In this document: positions 1 through 7,630 of the stretch, piece after piece
Layout of the letters: the number at the start of each line of letters is the position of its first letter
Position numbering within the stretch: the first letter of the stretch is position 1
Assembly: GCA_964436975.1 (NCBI GenBank)
Contig: CAYTET010000018.1
Span: 1 to 29,291 of the forward strand
Reading direction: 5' to 3'
Origin: CAYTET01 sp964436975
GTDB lineage: Bacteria > Bacillota_I > Bacilli_A > Erysipelotrichales > Erysipelotrichaceae
Length of the DNA stretch: 29,291 bases
The notes under the pieces: model-generated
Database searches by the model: none
Seen by the model: the letters and a program-made list of their open reading frames with translations, nothing else
Told to the model about the DNA's origin: nothing
Program-made: the position numbers and the translations under genes

Positions 1-2411
1 AGCGTCAGGCTTTCCTCGACCGCTTCATAATCATAAACATTAGTTTTAGGACTGATAAACTTTCCTACGTCGTCAAGACTGGGATTCAGCTCTGTAAAAC
101 TCCAGCCATACAGTTTCTTATTGTCGATCATCCGCTGTCTGACCTGCCCGGCTGTCCAGTCCGTTTCAATGATGCCGCCTTTATTTGTAAATTTGCCGGC
201 CGGCTGCTTTATTTCTTCCTGCTTAAGTGAATAGTAGTAGGCTCCCGCCGGAGTCAGCGGCCACATCTTATGGGCAATGACAAGATAGGACAGCAGCTGC
301 AGATTAAGACCCTGCCGGAAGGATTTTTCGTTGAGTCTGTGCGATGAGGACTTGTAATCAATGATACGGAACATTGCATCACGGGAGACATCGTAGCGGT
401 CAATGATACCGTGCAGCCTGACTCCTTCGGCAATGAGTTCGTCAAACCGCTCTTCCGTTTTTTCCGGAACAAAGCTGTTGTGCTGCTCATAGGCCGCCAT
501 AAAGGCTAAGGCATTAATCAGGCCGGCGGTCATGCGCTTTTCGCTGACATCCATGATCTCCGCCTGCAGCGGATGCATCTTCTTCATCATCTCAAAATAG
601 GGATGGATCTGCTCATTAATCTGGGCCGGGCTGAAATCAGGGTATTCTTTGCCCTTCAGGCTGACCGCCTGTTCCATAACCGCATGCTGGATGGTGCCGA
701 TGATATCGGCCTGCAGATCCGTGGAAACCGGCTCATAGGCCTTCAGACCGGCCTGCAGGAAGTAAGAATAAGGGCAGTTAAACCACCGCTCGACGGTGGA
801 TACCGAGCCGATGATTTCACCGTCTTTTAAAAACAGCTGGCTGGCTGTTTCGGCCGGCAGGCTGTGATCAGCCGGCTTAAACGGGGCCAGCTGGGCCAGC
901 GGCCATCTCTTAAAGTCACGGCCCCAGCGGGCTTCAATGTCAAAAGCCAGCTGCTGGCGGCGGCCCTGGTAGTCATTGGTATAATATGAATAAATAAGAT
1001 TGCGGCGGCAGGATTTCTCAATCCAGTTCAGCTGGCTGGTATAGCAGTCATAGCGCTTTTTCTGGGATGGATAGTTTTTGATCTTGGCCAGATAGTTTTC
1101 ATCAAACAGCCCGTTGGCTACCGGAATGGCCGGATAATTCAGGCCGCAGACCCCCAGCACATAGGTATTGTCACTGACAGCCGTCGGATGAGTCAGATCA
1201 GTAACGGTGCAGAAATCCGAGACGGCATAAACGGCTGTCTCACCGAGTTTGCGGATCAGTTCGGCTAGAAAAGCCAGATCATCATTTGTTTTAATCTGTT
1301 TGAAGCAGGCGGTGACCTGGGAGCGGATTGAGATGCCCATGTACAGTTCGTCACGGCTGGCCAGATAAGGCGAATGCCGCAGCACTTCAAAAGCCGCTGT
1401 CAAAATATCCGCCGGTGTTTCAGCCTGCAGCACCGCCTGCAGCTGCTTGTCGATAGCCGCAAAATAACGGGCGGCCTTTTCTTCAGCCCGCTGGTAGAAG
1501 GCCATCAGATCGGATCCGAAGTGCTCTTCATCGATAACGGCACTGACCGGCTCCGGCAGCCCCGGTGTCTGCATGGTTTCACTTAAATAGGCATACATCT
1601 CACTGTCAGCCGGGGCCGGGAAACTCTCAGTGCGGATGGCGTTGAGCAGGCTTTCCGCATCCTTGTGAATGCCCAGCTGCACCAGATTATAAAAGATCTC
1701 GGGCAGATGCAGCTCAACAGCCGCATTAGCCAGCGTACAGGGTATTTTATAGGCGGCAAAGACCCGCTGCAGCAGATCCTGCTGGGTGGGTGAAGTAAGA
1801 ACAACGGTACAGGGCATCTGGCGCCGGCAGATATCCTGGGCCACCGCCTCCATTTCCTGGCGGCTGTTCAGGGCATAGAAAAGCGAAACCTGCGGATCAG
1901 CCGGATCAGCCTGATAAACCGGCACTTTCTCTTTCAGTTTTGTCAGCAGTTCATATTGCCAGACTTCATTGACAAAAAACGGATAGATGACCGCGTCAGG
2001 CAGCTGCTGAATGGCGGCGACGGCTTTGTCCCGGTTAGCCCGGTTGCGCTTGACCGCTAAATCCAGATCCAGGGCGGCCGCACATATTGCAGCCAGTTCG
2101 GCTTCATTGGCATTATCAGCTGGCAGCTGGTCGGCGGTGATGTCATACATGACACACTCGCTGACAAAGCGGATGATCTGCTGGATAAAAGCCGGATAAA
2201 CAAACATCTTCCTGAAAATAGGATAGCGGTCAGCCTGGCTGGTCAGCAGCTGACTCAGGGTCAGGGCTAAAACCGCCTCGTTTTCACTTTCCTGGCCCAG
2301 GGCCACTTCCAAAGAGATGGCTTTGACGCCCTCACACTTGCCGCCGTTGGCGGCGGCCAGCTGGCGCAGGATCTGATCCCGCTGATTATTAGCGCAGATA
2401 ATTGTTTTCAT
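1..2411 (-). CDS. AddB/RexB-like ATP-dependent helicase/nuclease subunit B, partial (C-terminus beyond left edge)
   Basis: Reading leftwards from an ATG at 2409-2411, an open frame of 803 codons runs off the window. Late in it is a PD-(D/E)XK nuclease signature, GIIDRYD with D671, then RIIDYKSS with D685 and K687. This matches the nuclease domain of the AddB/RexB subunit that works with AddA/RexA in double-strand-break end resection and Chi-directed repair. A cysteine in WFNCPYSYF (C546) fits the first ligand of the AddB iron-sulfur cluster; the other three ligands would lie beyond the edge. The N-terminus (MKTIICANNQRDQILRQL) shows no Walker A motif, as in streptococcal RexB rather than Bacillus AddB. 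The family is usually about 1,100-1,170 residues, so roughly a third is missing. No clear Shine-Dalgarno precedes the ATG, and a TATAAT box sits 6 bases upstream, so the transcript may be leaderless or the start misplaced. addA is expected downstream, outside the window. Family call good; exact subtype inferred. Confidence 0.85.
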   Translation of the reverse strand, partial: MKTIICANNQRDQILRQLAAANGGKCEGVKAISLEVALGQESENEAVLALTLSQLLTSQADRYPIFRKMFVYPAFIQQIIRFVSECVMYDITADQLPADNANEAELAAICAAALDLDLAVKRNRANRDKAVAAIQQLPDAVIYPFFVNEVWQYELLTKLKEKVPVYQADPADPQVSLFYALNSRQEMEAVAQDICRRQMPCTVVLTSPTQQDLLQRVFAAYKIPCTLANAAVELHLPEIFYNLVQLGIHKDAESLLNAIRTESFPAPADSEMYAYLSETMQTPGLPEPVSAVIDEEHFGSDLMAFYQRAEEKAARYFAAIDKQLQAVLQAETPADILTAAFEVLRHSPYLASRDELYMGISIRSQVTACFKQIKTNDDLAFLAELIRKLGETAVYAVSDFCTVTDLTHPTAVSDNTYVLGVCGLNYPAIPVANGLFDENYLAKIKNYPSQKKRYDCYTSQLNWIEKSCRRNLIYSYYTNDYQGRRQQLAFDIEARWGRDFKRWPLAQLAPFKPADHSLPAETASQLFLKDGEIIGSVSTVERWFNCPYSYFLQAGLKAYEPVSTDLQADIIGTIQHAVMEQAVSLKGKEYPDFSPAQINEQIHPYFEMMKKMHPLQAEIMDVSEKRMTAGLINALAFMAAYEQHNSFVPEKTEERFDELIAEGVRLHGIIDRYDVSRDAMFRIIDYKSSSHRLNEKSFRQGLNLQLLSYLVIAHKMWPLTPAGAYYYSLKQEEIKQPAGKFTNKGGIIETDWTAGQVRQRMIDNKKLYGWSFTELNPSLDDVGKFISPKTNVYDYEAVEESLT

Positions 2412-2417
2412 GCCTTT

Positions 2418-2423
2418 ATTATA
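2418..2423 (-). promoter_or_regulatory. Possible -10 box directly before the addB/rexB-like start
   Basis: On the minus strand this reads TATAAT. Transcription would start about at the A of the ATG at 2411, giving little or no leader. No good -35 is visible. It could be a chance match, or the true start could lie further into the gene. Confidence 0.35.
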
Positions 2424-2484
2424 TGACGGCGGCAGCCCTTTTGGCGGGGGTATTTTGCGGACATACTGATAAAGCCGCTGAAAA

Positions 2485-2519
2485 ACGCCTTCAGGGATGA
2501 CCGGCATCGCTGAAGGCGT
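2485..2519 (-). terminator. Rho-independent terminator after the SpoIIE phosphatase gene
   Basis: Inverted arms ACGCCTTCAG (2485-2494) and CTGAAGGCGT (2510-2519) are separated by a 15-base loop. On the minus strand the stem runs into a TTTTT tract (2481-2485). It lies just after the stop codon at 2533 and separates the signalling module from the nuclease gene. Confidence 0.85.
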
Positions 2520-2532
2520 CTTATATTGTTCT

Positions 2533-4542
2533 TTATTTACTGGCGATATTCTTCTTGATGGTCAGGATGTTCTTGCCGTCAGCATGCTGGTAGCGGATAT
2601 CATCCATGCTCTTTCGGACCAGATATATGCCCAGCCCTCCGGCCGGCCGCTGGTCAGCCGGAACCGTCAGATCAGGCTCCTTTTCACTCAGCGGGTCAAA
2701 GGGAATGCCGTTATCCGTAAAGGATATGATGACCGCCAACGGATCCCGGGCCACTTCCACCCTGACGCAGACCGTTCCGGTATCAGGGGTATAGGCGTAG
2801 CGGGCAATATTGCTGACGATTTCATCAATGGCCACATCAAACTGGTCCCGGATCTTAGCCGGACAGCCCAGTTTGTCAAGCTGCTCATTGGTAAAAGCCG
2901 TAATGGTTTCGATATTAGCCAGAGTGGCATCAACGGTCATTTCGTGCATCGGTTCGGCTCCTCCCTTATATTGTAGGCAGAGCATGGTGATGTCGTCAAA
3001 TTGGGCGGCTTCCGCCACGAAGGCATCAACATCGGCTTTTACCGCTTCCAACAGCGGCCGGGGCTCTTTATCCGAGTTGGCCGCCAGCACTTTTTCCAGC
3101 CGTTTCAGGCCGTACAGCTGGGCATCGGCGGCCGCCGCTTCGGTGACGCCGTCAGTATACTGGAACAGTTTGTCGCCCGGCTGCAGAATGAGGCTGCCGG
3201 CGGTATAGCGCATATTCGCCATGCCCGCCAGAACAAAGCCCGGCTTGACATCAAAGGGCGTAAAGATGCCGTTGTGCCGGCAGATAAACGGGGTCTCATG
3301 GCCGGCATTGACATAGCGGAATTCACCGGTCGCAATATCCAGCACTCCTTCAAAGGCCGTAATGAACATTTCTTCGCTGTTGGAGGAGCAGAGAATGTCA
3401 TTGACCTCGGTGAATACTTCACCTAAATCATCGTGGAAGCCGGTATGGTCTTTTATCAGAGTCTTGCCAATCACCATAAACAGTGCTGCCGGAACACCTT
3501 TGCCGGATACATCGGCCACAACAACCGCCAGATGACCGGCATCGACCATGAAGAAGTCATAGAAATCGCCGCCGACTTCTTTGGCCGGATTCATGGTGGC
3601 ATAGATATCAAATTCCGGCCGGCTGGGGAAAGGCGGGAAGATGCATGGCAGCATGGAAGCCTGGATGCGGGCCGCCACATCCAGCTCGGCCCCGATGCGC
3701 TCCTTTTCGGCAGTAACGGCGGACAGCCGGCTGATGTAGGCTTTAACTTCGCCGTACATCTTCTCAAAAGACTTGGCTAAATCGCCGATTTCGTTTTTAC
3801 TGCTGATATCAATGGAAAGATTGCTTTCACTTTCCAGATTGGCCACCATCTGCTGGGAGGCATCATTAAGCTTCTGGATGGGCACGATGATGCGCTGCCT
3901 TTCGGTAATAAAGAAAGCCAAAGCCGAGACGGCTTCCAGACCGATGACAACAAAGATTACCGCCAATAGATTTGTGGTGATCTCCTTTTCTACATCCGGC
4001 ATGGAAAGGTCGGCTGAGACTATTGCCACCGGCTGACCGGCGCTGTTATAAACCGGCCAGCAGGCCGTAGCGATGTACGTGCCGTTTTCATAGCCGGTGA
4101 TGATTTCTTCCGGCGGATCCTGGGTATAAACCTGCTGCAGGAATTCTTTGGCCCCTTCCGCATAGACATCATAATTCTCGCAGGTACCCAGCGGATAGCC
4201 GGATTCAGTCTTTGAAGTGTCCCACAGAAAATAGACATCATTGTCCCGGGGAATGGCCACATAAAAACTGACCAGATCCGAATTATCAAGATTTGCCTGC
4301 AGCATCTGTCTGACCTGCTGGTAGTATTCATCCGTCTGGCCGGTCTGGTAATAATTTTCAATGGTATCGCCGTCAATAAGATCAGCGGCGGTTTTGACAA
4401 ATGAAAAGGCGGTTGTCTTTATTTCCTTATTCTTAGTCCGGACATCCTGAACGACAACAACCGTTCCGATGCACAGAATCATCACCAGCGCGTAAATGGC
4501 ATAACTTATTAAGACGGTCTTCTGCAGCCGGCGTTTTTTCAT
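2533..4542 (-). CDS. Membrane sensor SpoIIE/RsbU-type phosphatase with C-terminal HATPase (anti-sigma kinase-like) domain
   Basis: 669 residues. Two membrane helices (about 10-32 and 191-212) flank an extracytoplasmic sensor region. A HAMP-like linker (about 213-268) and a coiled coil lead into a SpoIIE/RsbU PP2C phosphatase domain (about 285-525). Its motifs include AARIQ, VGGDFYD (D326), VADVSGKG (D344), YTDG (D464) and FDD (D516/D517), so the metal site looks intact. A GHKL ATPase of the RsbW/SpoIIAB type follows (about 535-669), with N-box E574/N578, DNG at 610-612 and GGLG at 635-638. Such phosphatases dephosphorylate a phospho-STAS antagonist and the ATPase domain normally phosphorylates it, so one protein appears to carry both opposing activities. 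The start has AGGAGG upstream. The gene follows the STAS-kinase gene by 30 bases and ends at a terminator, so the two are very likely co-transcribed. The substrate is inferred to be the neighbouring STAS domain. Confidence 0.92.
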   Translation of the reverse strand: MKKRRLQKTVLISYAIYALVMILCIGTVVVVQDVRTKNKEIKTTAFSFVKTAADLIDGDTIENYYQTGQTDEYYQQVRQMLQANLDNSDLVSFYVAIPRDNDVYFLWDTSKTESGYPLGTCENYDVYAEGAKEFLQQVYTQDPPEEIITGYENGTYIATACWPVYNSAGQPVAIVSADLSMPDVEKEITTNLLAVIFVVIGLEAVSALAFFITERQRIIVPIQKLNDASQQMVANLESESNLSIDISSKNEIGDLAKSFEKMYGEVKAYISRLSAVTAEKERIGAELDVAARIQASMLPCIFPPFPSRPEFDIYATMNPAKEVGGDFYDFFMVDAGHLAVVVADVSGKGVPAALFMVIGKTLIKDHTGFHDDLGEVFTEVNDILCSSNSEEMFITAFEGVLDIATGEFRYVNAGHETPFICRHNGIFTPFDVKPGFVLAGMANMRYTAGSLILQPGDKLFQYTDGVTEAAAADAQLYGLKRLEKVLAANSDKEPRPLLEAVKADVDAFVAEAAQFDDITMLCLQYKGGAEPMHEMTVDATLANIETITAFTNEQLDKLGCPAKIRDQFDVAIDEIVSNIARYAYTPDTGTVCVRVEVARDPLAVIISFTDNGIPFDPLSEKEPDLTVPADQRPAGGLGIYLVRKSMDDIRYQHADGKNILTIKKNIASK

Positions 4543-4572
4543 ATCGCTGTCCTCCTGCTTAAGCCGCGGCTG

Positions 4573-5748
4573 TTAAAAATCCAGCGAATCGGTTTGATCA
4601 ACCAGTTCTATCAGCCGTTTCTTTGTTTCCGCAATCAGCTGCTGCCCTTCGGCAGTATCGCCGCTGCGCCGGATGGTGCGCCGCATCAGCCGGGTGTAGC
4701 CGATCAGCATCGCCTGGCGGCGGATCTTTTCCACTGTGTCTTCGTCCGTGTTCAGATACAGATGCAGTGATTTCTCCCAGAAGGTTTGGGCGGTATCGTA
4801 AGGAATGCCTAAGAACTTCTCCACCACGGTATGATCGCACAGGCTGTAGCCGCCGTAAGACAGATACATGGAGGCCAGTTCAAACACCGGATGGCCGTAG
4901 GAAAGAGTATCCATGTCAATCAGCAGGACTTCGTCATTCTGCATCATGATGTTTTTGATGTGGTAGTCACCATGGATCATGGTGTGGCGGTCCGGAACAG
5001 CTGCGATAAGTTCGACCAGCTTGCGGCCTTGCTTTTCGGGCAGGTAGTCCAGCAGAAACTCAGCCCAGTTAACGGCGACCTGCTTCATATCCGGCATATC
5101 CTTTGGATCAACCGGGGTGCTGTGGATGGTCTTCAGCAGTCCGATGTAAAGCTGGACGTAGGTATCGATCTTTTCCGGATTGGCAATGAGCAGCTTGGCA
5201 AAGGATTTGGCATTGAGCAGTTCAAACACCGAGCCGTAGCCGTCCCCGACCCGGACAACATCAAAGGGAATAGCCGTCGGTATGCCCAGAACAAAGGCCT
5301 TGCGGGCCAGCGCGGTTTCCCGCTTAATATCCGGCAGACTGTCCGGATTAAGATACACTTTGACAATGGTATCCTGATCAATGCGGTAGACCTTGCCGTT
5401 GGCCCCCTGGCCGATTACTTCACAGCCGTCTACCGACAGATGACGGTAGGCCTTTTCCACGGCAATCAGTTCGGTAAAGCCGGTCATCTGCAAAACCTCA
5501 TAAACATCCGGGGAAACATTGATCATCTTCAGAGCGGAACATGTTTTGCGCAGCCGCAGCAGAATGCGCAAGCCGGCACTGGACATATACTCCAGTTTAG
5601 CGGCATCAATTACCACAGCCAGACCAGCATCTTCTTTGCGCCGGGCCACGATCTCATTTTCAACCGCGTCCGCATTGGTCGAATCGATATGGCCGCTCAG
5701 CGAAATAACCAGCCCGTCATCTTTCTTTGCGATTTCTACGTTGCTCAT
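4573..5748 (-). CDS. STAS (anti-anti-sigma) domain fused to an APH/choline-kinase-like phosphotransferase
   Basis: 391 residues from the ATG at 5748, chosen because AAGGAG lies 6 bases upstream; an in-frame ATG 39 bases earlier lacks such a site. Residues 1-100 form a STAS domain with the SpoIIAA-like phosphoacceptor motif YMSSAGLR; by analogy the target is S57. Residues about 105-330 form a protein-kinase-like/APH fold: glycine-rich loop GQGANG (113-118), VKVY (K130), HGDYHIKN (H259, D261, N266) and LIDMD (D278). The catalytic residues look complete, so an active small-molecule or protein kinase is plausible. Proteins related to TIGR02172 are recalled to share the kinase part; this is unverified. 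It is first in a two-gene unit with the SpoIIE-HATPase protein, suggesting that the STAS domain is its phosphorylation partner. Fusion seen directly; kinase substrate unknown. Confidence 0.9.
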   Translation of the reverse strand: MSNVEIAKKDDGLVISLSGHIDSTNADAVENEIVARRKEDAGLAVVIDAAKLEYMSSAGLRILLRLRKTCSALKMINVSPDVYEVLQMTGFTELIAVEKAYRHLSVDGCEVIGQGANGKVYRIDQDTIVKVYLNPDSLPDIKRETALARKAFVLGIPTAIPFDVVRVGDGYGSVFELLNAKSFAKLLIANPEKIDTYVQLYIGLLKTIHSTPVDPKDMPDMKQVAVNWAEFLLDYLPEKQGRKLVELIAAVPDRHTMIHGDYHIKNIMMQNDEVLLIDMDTLSYGHPVFELASMYLSYGGYSLCDHTVVEKFLGIPYDTAQTFWEKSLHLYLNTDEDTVEKIRRQAMLIGYTRLMRRTIRRSGDTAEGQQLIAETKKRLIELVDQTDSLDF

Positions 5749-5846
5749 TTTTTTCTCCTTGGCATATATTTCTGCACTATATGACAATATTGCGAACTGT
5801 TCAGGTTCTAATTATCAGCAGTAACAACAAAAAACTTCCTTGGCTT

Positions 5847-5852
5847 ATTATA
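5847..5852 (-). promoter_or_regulatory. Candidate -10 box for the STAS-kinase/SpoIIE operon
   Basis: Minus strand TATAAT, about 100 bases before the ATG at 5748, with a weak TGTTCA 17 bases upstream as a possible -35. The matching 8-mers GAACAGTT (5871-5878) and AACTGTTC (near 5794) flank it as an inverted repeat and could be an operator. Confidence 0.45.
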
Positions 5853-5928
5853 TCATCGGCCCGCCGGCTTGAACAGTTGGGCTGACCGCAACAGAAATGA
5901 AGCGGGCTCCTGTATACTAAAATAAGCA

Positions 5929-5990
5929 GCACCTTTAAATCTTTTGTTTATAAAGGGTTCTGAATCAAATACTGTCACAACTGTCAAACA
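5929..5990. repeat. Imperfect direct repeat, left copy
   Basis: It shares an ordered set of matches with 6839-6900: TTTGTTTATA, then a TTCTGA stretch, then AACTGTCAAAC. Together the copies bracket the broken Xre gene. A shorter relative (TAACTGTCAAA) lies at 7028-7038. Origin unknown. Confidence 0.4.
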
Positions 5991-6001
5991 ATTGCCATAC
6001 T

Positions 6002-6572
6002 CTAAACAACGTTAAGTACATCGCTTTCTATGATATTGAAATGCATAAATTCAGGGATTGCTTCTTTTAGTGCTTCATCCATTACGGTACTGTTTTTTGT
6101 GACAGTAGCAGCTAGGCGAAGACTTTGCGGATAAAGAGTTTCTTTCAAACGGCATTTGCGCAGACGATCATATTTGTTGCACAGAGGGATCTTATTAAGT
6201 CTGCTGATATAGTCAAGCATGGCAAGCAGGTAAAAACACTCTGGATACCATTTACGCTCATAATATTTAGTAATATCATCTTGTCGAAGCGTGTTTATGA
6301 TAAAATCGAAATCGCCCATTTCTTTTACTCTGTGGCAAATCTGGCTTTTATACAACTCAAAGTTGCTTCTTTTCACAAGGCAAGGCTCTATTAAAAAACT
6401 CCATTGAGACGTGCAGTTATTTGGAGATCTTGTATATCGTTTCAGCAGAACATTTAGCGAGCTGGGTCTTGCCGCTGCAGATATCATTTACTGTCGCATA
6501 GGGAATGCCACTATTTTTTGCGAGCCGATATCTAGTCATGCTGCGTTCTTCTAAAAGATCGTTAATCATCAT
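6002..6572 (-). pseudogene. Broken Xre-type HTH (antitoxin-like) regulator
   Basis: A first frame starts at the ATG at 6572 and gives 51 residues of a helix-turn-helix protein (MTRYRLAKNSGIPYATVNDI is typical Xre), ending at TAA (6417-6419) after ETIYKISK. Reading on past that stop gives LHVSMEF, then the frame is lost in a run of six T. A second frame continues with LIEPCLV to the stop at 6002. Removing one T and the stop joins them into one protein of about 190 residues, so there are two separate lesions. The C-terminal part (WYPECFYLLAMLDYISRLN, AIPEFMHFNIIESDV) resembles a family of small Xre regulators often found beside nucleotidyltransferase-type toxins (recalled, unverified). No partner toxin follows: the 250 bases downstream hold no gene. 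The region is AT-richer than its flanks, suggesting an acquired and decayed module. Confidence 0.8.
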
Positions 6573-6594
6573 GTTTCACCAACTTTTTTCTTTT

Positions 6595-6618
6595 ATTATA
6601 ACGGTATACCGTTATAAT
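6595..6618. promoter_or_regulatory. Perfect 24-bp palindrome, probable operator of the broken Xre gene
   Basis: The half-site ATTATAACGGTA is followed directly by its exact reverse complement. The palindrome ends 22 bases before the first ATG (6572) and contains TATAAT at its start-proximal end, so it would cover the -10 region. Small Xre/antitoxin genes commonly repress themselves through such sites. It is intact although the gene is broken. Confidence 0.65.
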
Positions 6619-6838
6619 TGTAACTAACTCCCTTGCCATCATTTTTCGATTATAAGAGGAGATTATATTCGTCAATAGCATATAAAGAAGGTAGTAGTAA
6701 CCAATATTTACTTCTTGCTTAGGCACTGATATTAATCGTGACTTTTTTCAAAATGCTGGCTAACACACCATAATTAATCAATGGGGCAGATGGCGATTTA
6801 TCAATTTATGAAGAATCGAATACATGAAAATAATCAGA

Positions 6839-6900
6839 GCCTATAAATTATTTGTTTATAGTTTTTCTGAGTGATATGCCGCCATAACTGTCAAACTGTT
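6839..6900. repeat. Imperfect direct repeat, right copy
   Basis: Counterpart of 5929-5990 in the same orientation, about 910 bases away. The match is imperfect, with several substitutions and small gaps, so it needs a formal alignment. Confidence 0.4.
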
Positions 6901-7038
6901 TTCTTACCTGCTTTTTGTTTCGGCTGGTTTTTGTGTCTGATTATATAAAACCATATCCTGACTTAAGGGAAAGGCTTTTCTGAACATAGCCGTTATTTCT
7001 TCTTTTCGGCTGAAGATCAGGACAGCCTAACTGTCAAA

Positions 7039-7060
7039 GGCTACTATCTCAATAGTGGCC
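7039..7060 (-). terminator. Possible terminator hairpin after the small hypothetical gene
   Basis: Arms GGCTACTAT (7039-7047) and ATAGTGGCC (7052-7060) with a 4-base loop pair at 8 of 9 positions plus one wobble. On the minus strand only TTT follows, so termination may be weak. It lies about 30 bases past the stop at 7090. Confidence 0.45.
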
Positions 7061-7089
7061 AACGAATGCTGCATTGACAGCGGATTATG

Positions 7090-7410
7090 CTAAAAGCCCT
7101 TGTAGCCATCAGCTTTTGGCAGCGGATATTTCAGTATTTCATCCAGGCTGACATCTTTTTCAAAACCGGACAGAACACCCCAGATCCACTGAAAATCATC
7201 CTGTTCGATAATGGCTGTCAGTTCGCCTCCGGTCAGCCAGCCGTATTTCTGATTCAGCAGAATCTGCCGGTCTTCAGCCGTGGCCGGCCAGCCTTCTAGT
7301 GCCGTTATCAGCCAGTTATAGTCAGTCTGTGCGCTGCCGATGGCCTGAAACAGGCGGACCAGGCAGGTATATTGATTCTGGTCTTCTTCACTGACTGCTC
7401 CGTATATCAT
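7090..7410 (-). CDS. Small hypothetical protein
   Basis: 106 residues beginning MIYGAVSEEDQNQY. The start at 7410 is preceded by AAAGGAAG at proper spacing; the frame stays open upstream to 7485 without a ribosome site. The protein is acidic, soluble and rich in Trp/Tyr (YNWLITALEGWP, FQWIWGVLSG), with no signal peptide or membrane helix. I do not recognise the family; size and composition would fit a small immunity-type or regulatory protein, but nothing shows this. It is divergent from the membrane-anchored Xre regulator, with about 220 bases between the starts. Confidence 0.65.
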   Translation of the reverse strand: MIYGAVSEEDQNQYTCLVRLFQAIGSAQTDYNWLITALEGWPATAEDRQILLNQKYGWLTGGELTAIIEQDDFQWIWGVLSGFEKDVSLDEILKYPLPKADGYKGF

Positions 7411-7543
7411 AATTTTCTTCCTTTTGCCGATGCCGGATTGAGTCCCTGGCTGACCTTTCTTTACCTGAATATGATAGCATGTCATATAGGTCTAAACGGC
7501 GGCCCGAAAGGCATAAAAGCCCTTTTATGACCAACTGCAACCG

Positions 7544-7602
7544 CTGGTTGCCAATGTTCCAGCACCTGTATGTAGTATCGCAACCAGCCGCCTTGGTATG
7601 AT
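7544..7602 (+). promoter_or_regulatory. Promoter and possible operator of the Xre-membrane regulator
   Basis: An extended -10 (TGGTATGAT, with TATGAT at 7597-7602) lies about 28 bases before the ATG and has only a weak -35. CTGGTTGC (7544-7551) and GCAACCAG (7580-7587) form an 8-bp inverted repeat just upstream, well placed for autoregulation. Confidence 0.5.
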
Positions 7603-7630
7603 GACGGCATAAACCAGGAGGAATCCACAG

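Larger units (their letters stand above)
6573..7089. other. 517-base gene-free AT-rich stretch
   Basis: No open frame with a convincing start, ribosome site or recognisable protein was found on either strand. It contains the 24-bp palindrome, the right-hand direct repeat, a further AACTGTCAAA copy and a hairpin at 7039-7060. It looks like decayed, formerly mobile or accessory DNA. Confidence 0.6.

Noticed and set aside
2497..3780. Several plus-strand frames over the SpoIIE gene
   Set aside because: All are shadows of the well-supported 669-residue minus-strand protein.
4831..5784. 317-codon plus-strand open frame
   Set aside because: It lies entirely antisense to the STAS-kinase gene, whose motifs are clear; long mirror frames are common in this codon usage.
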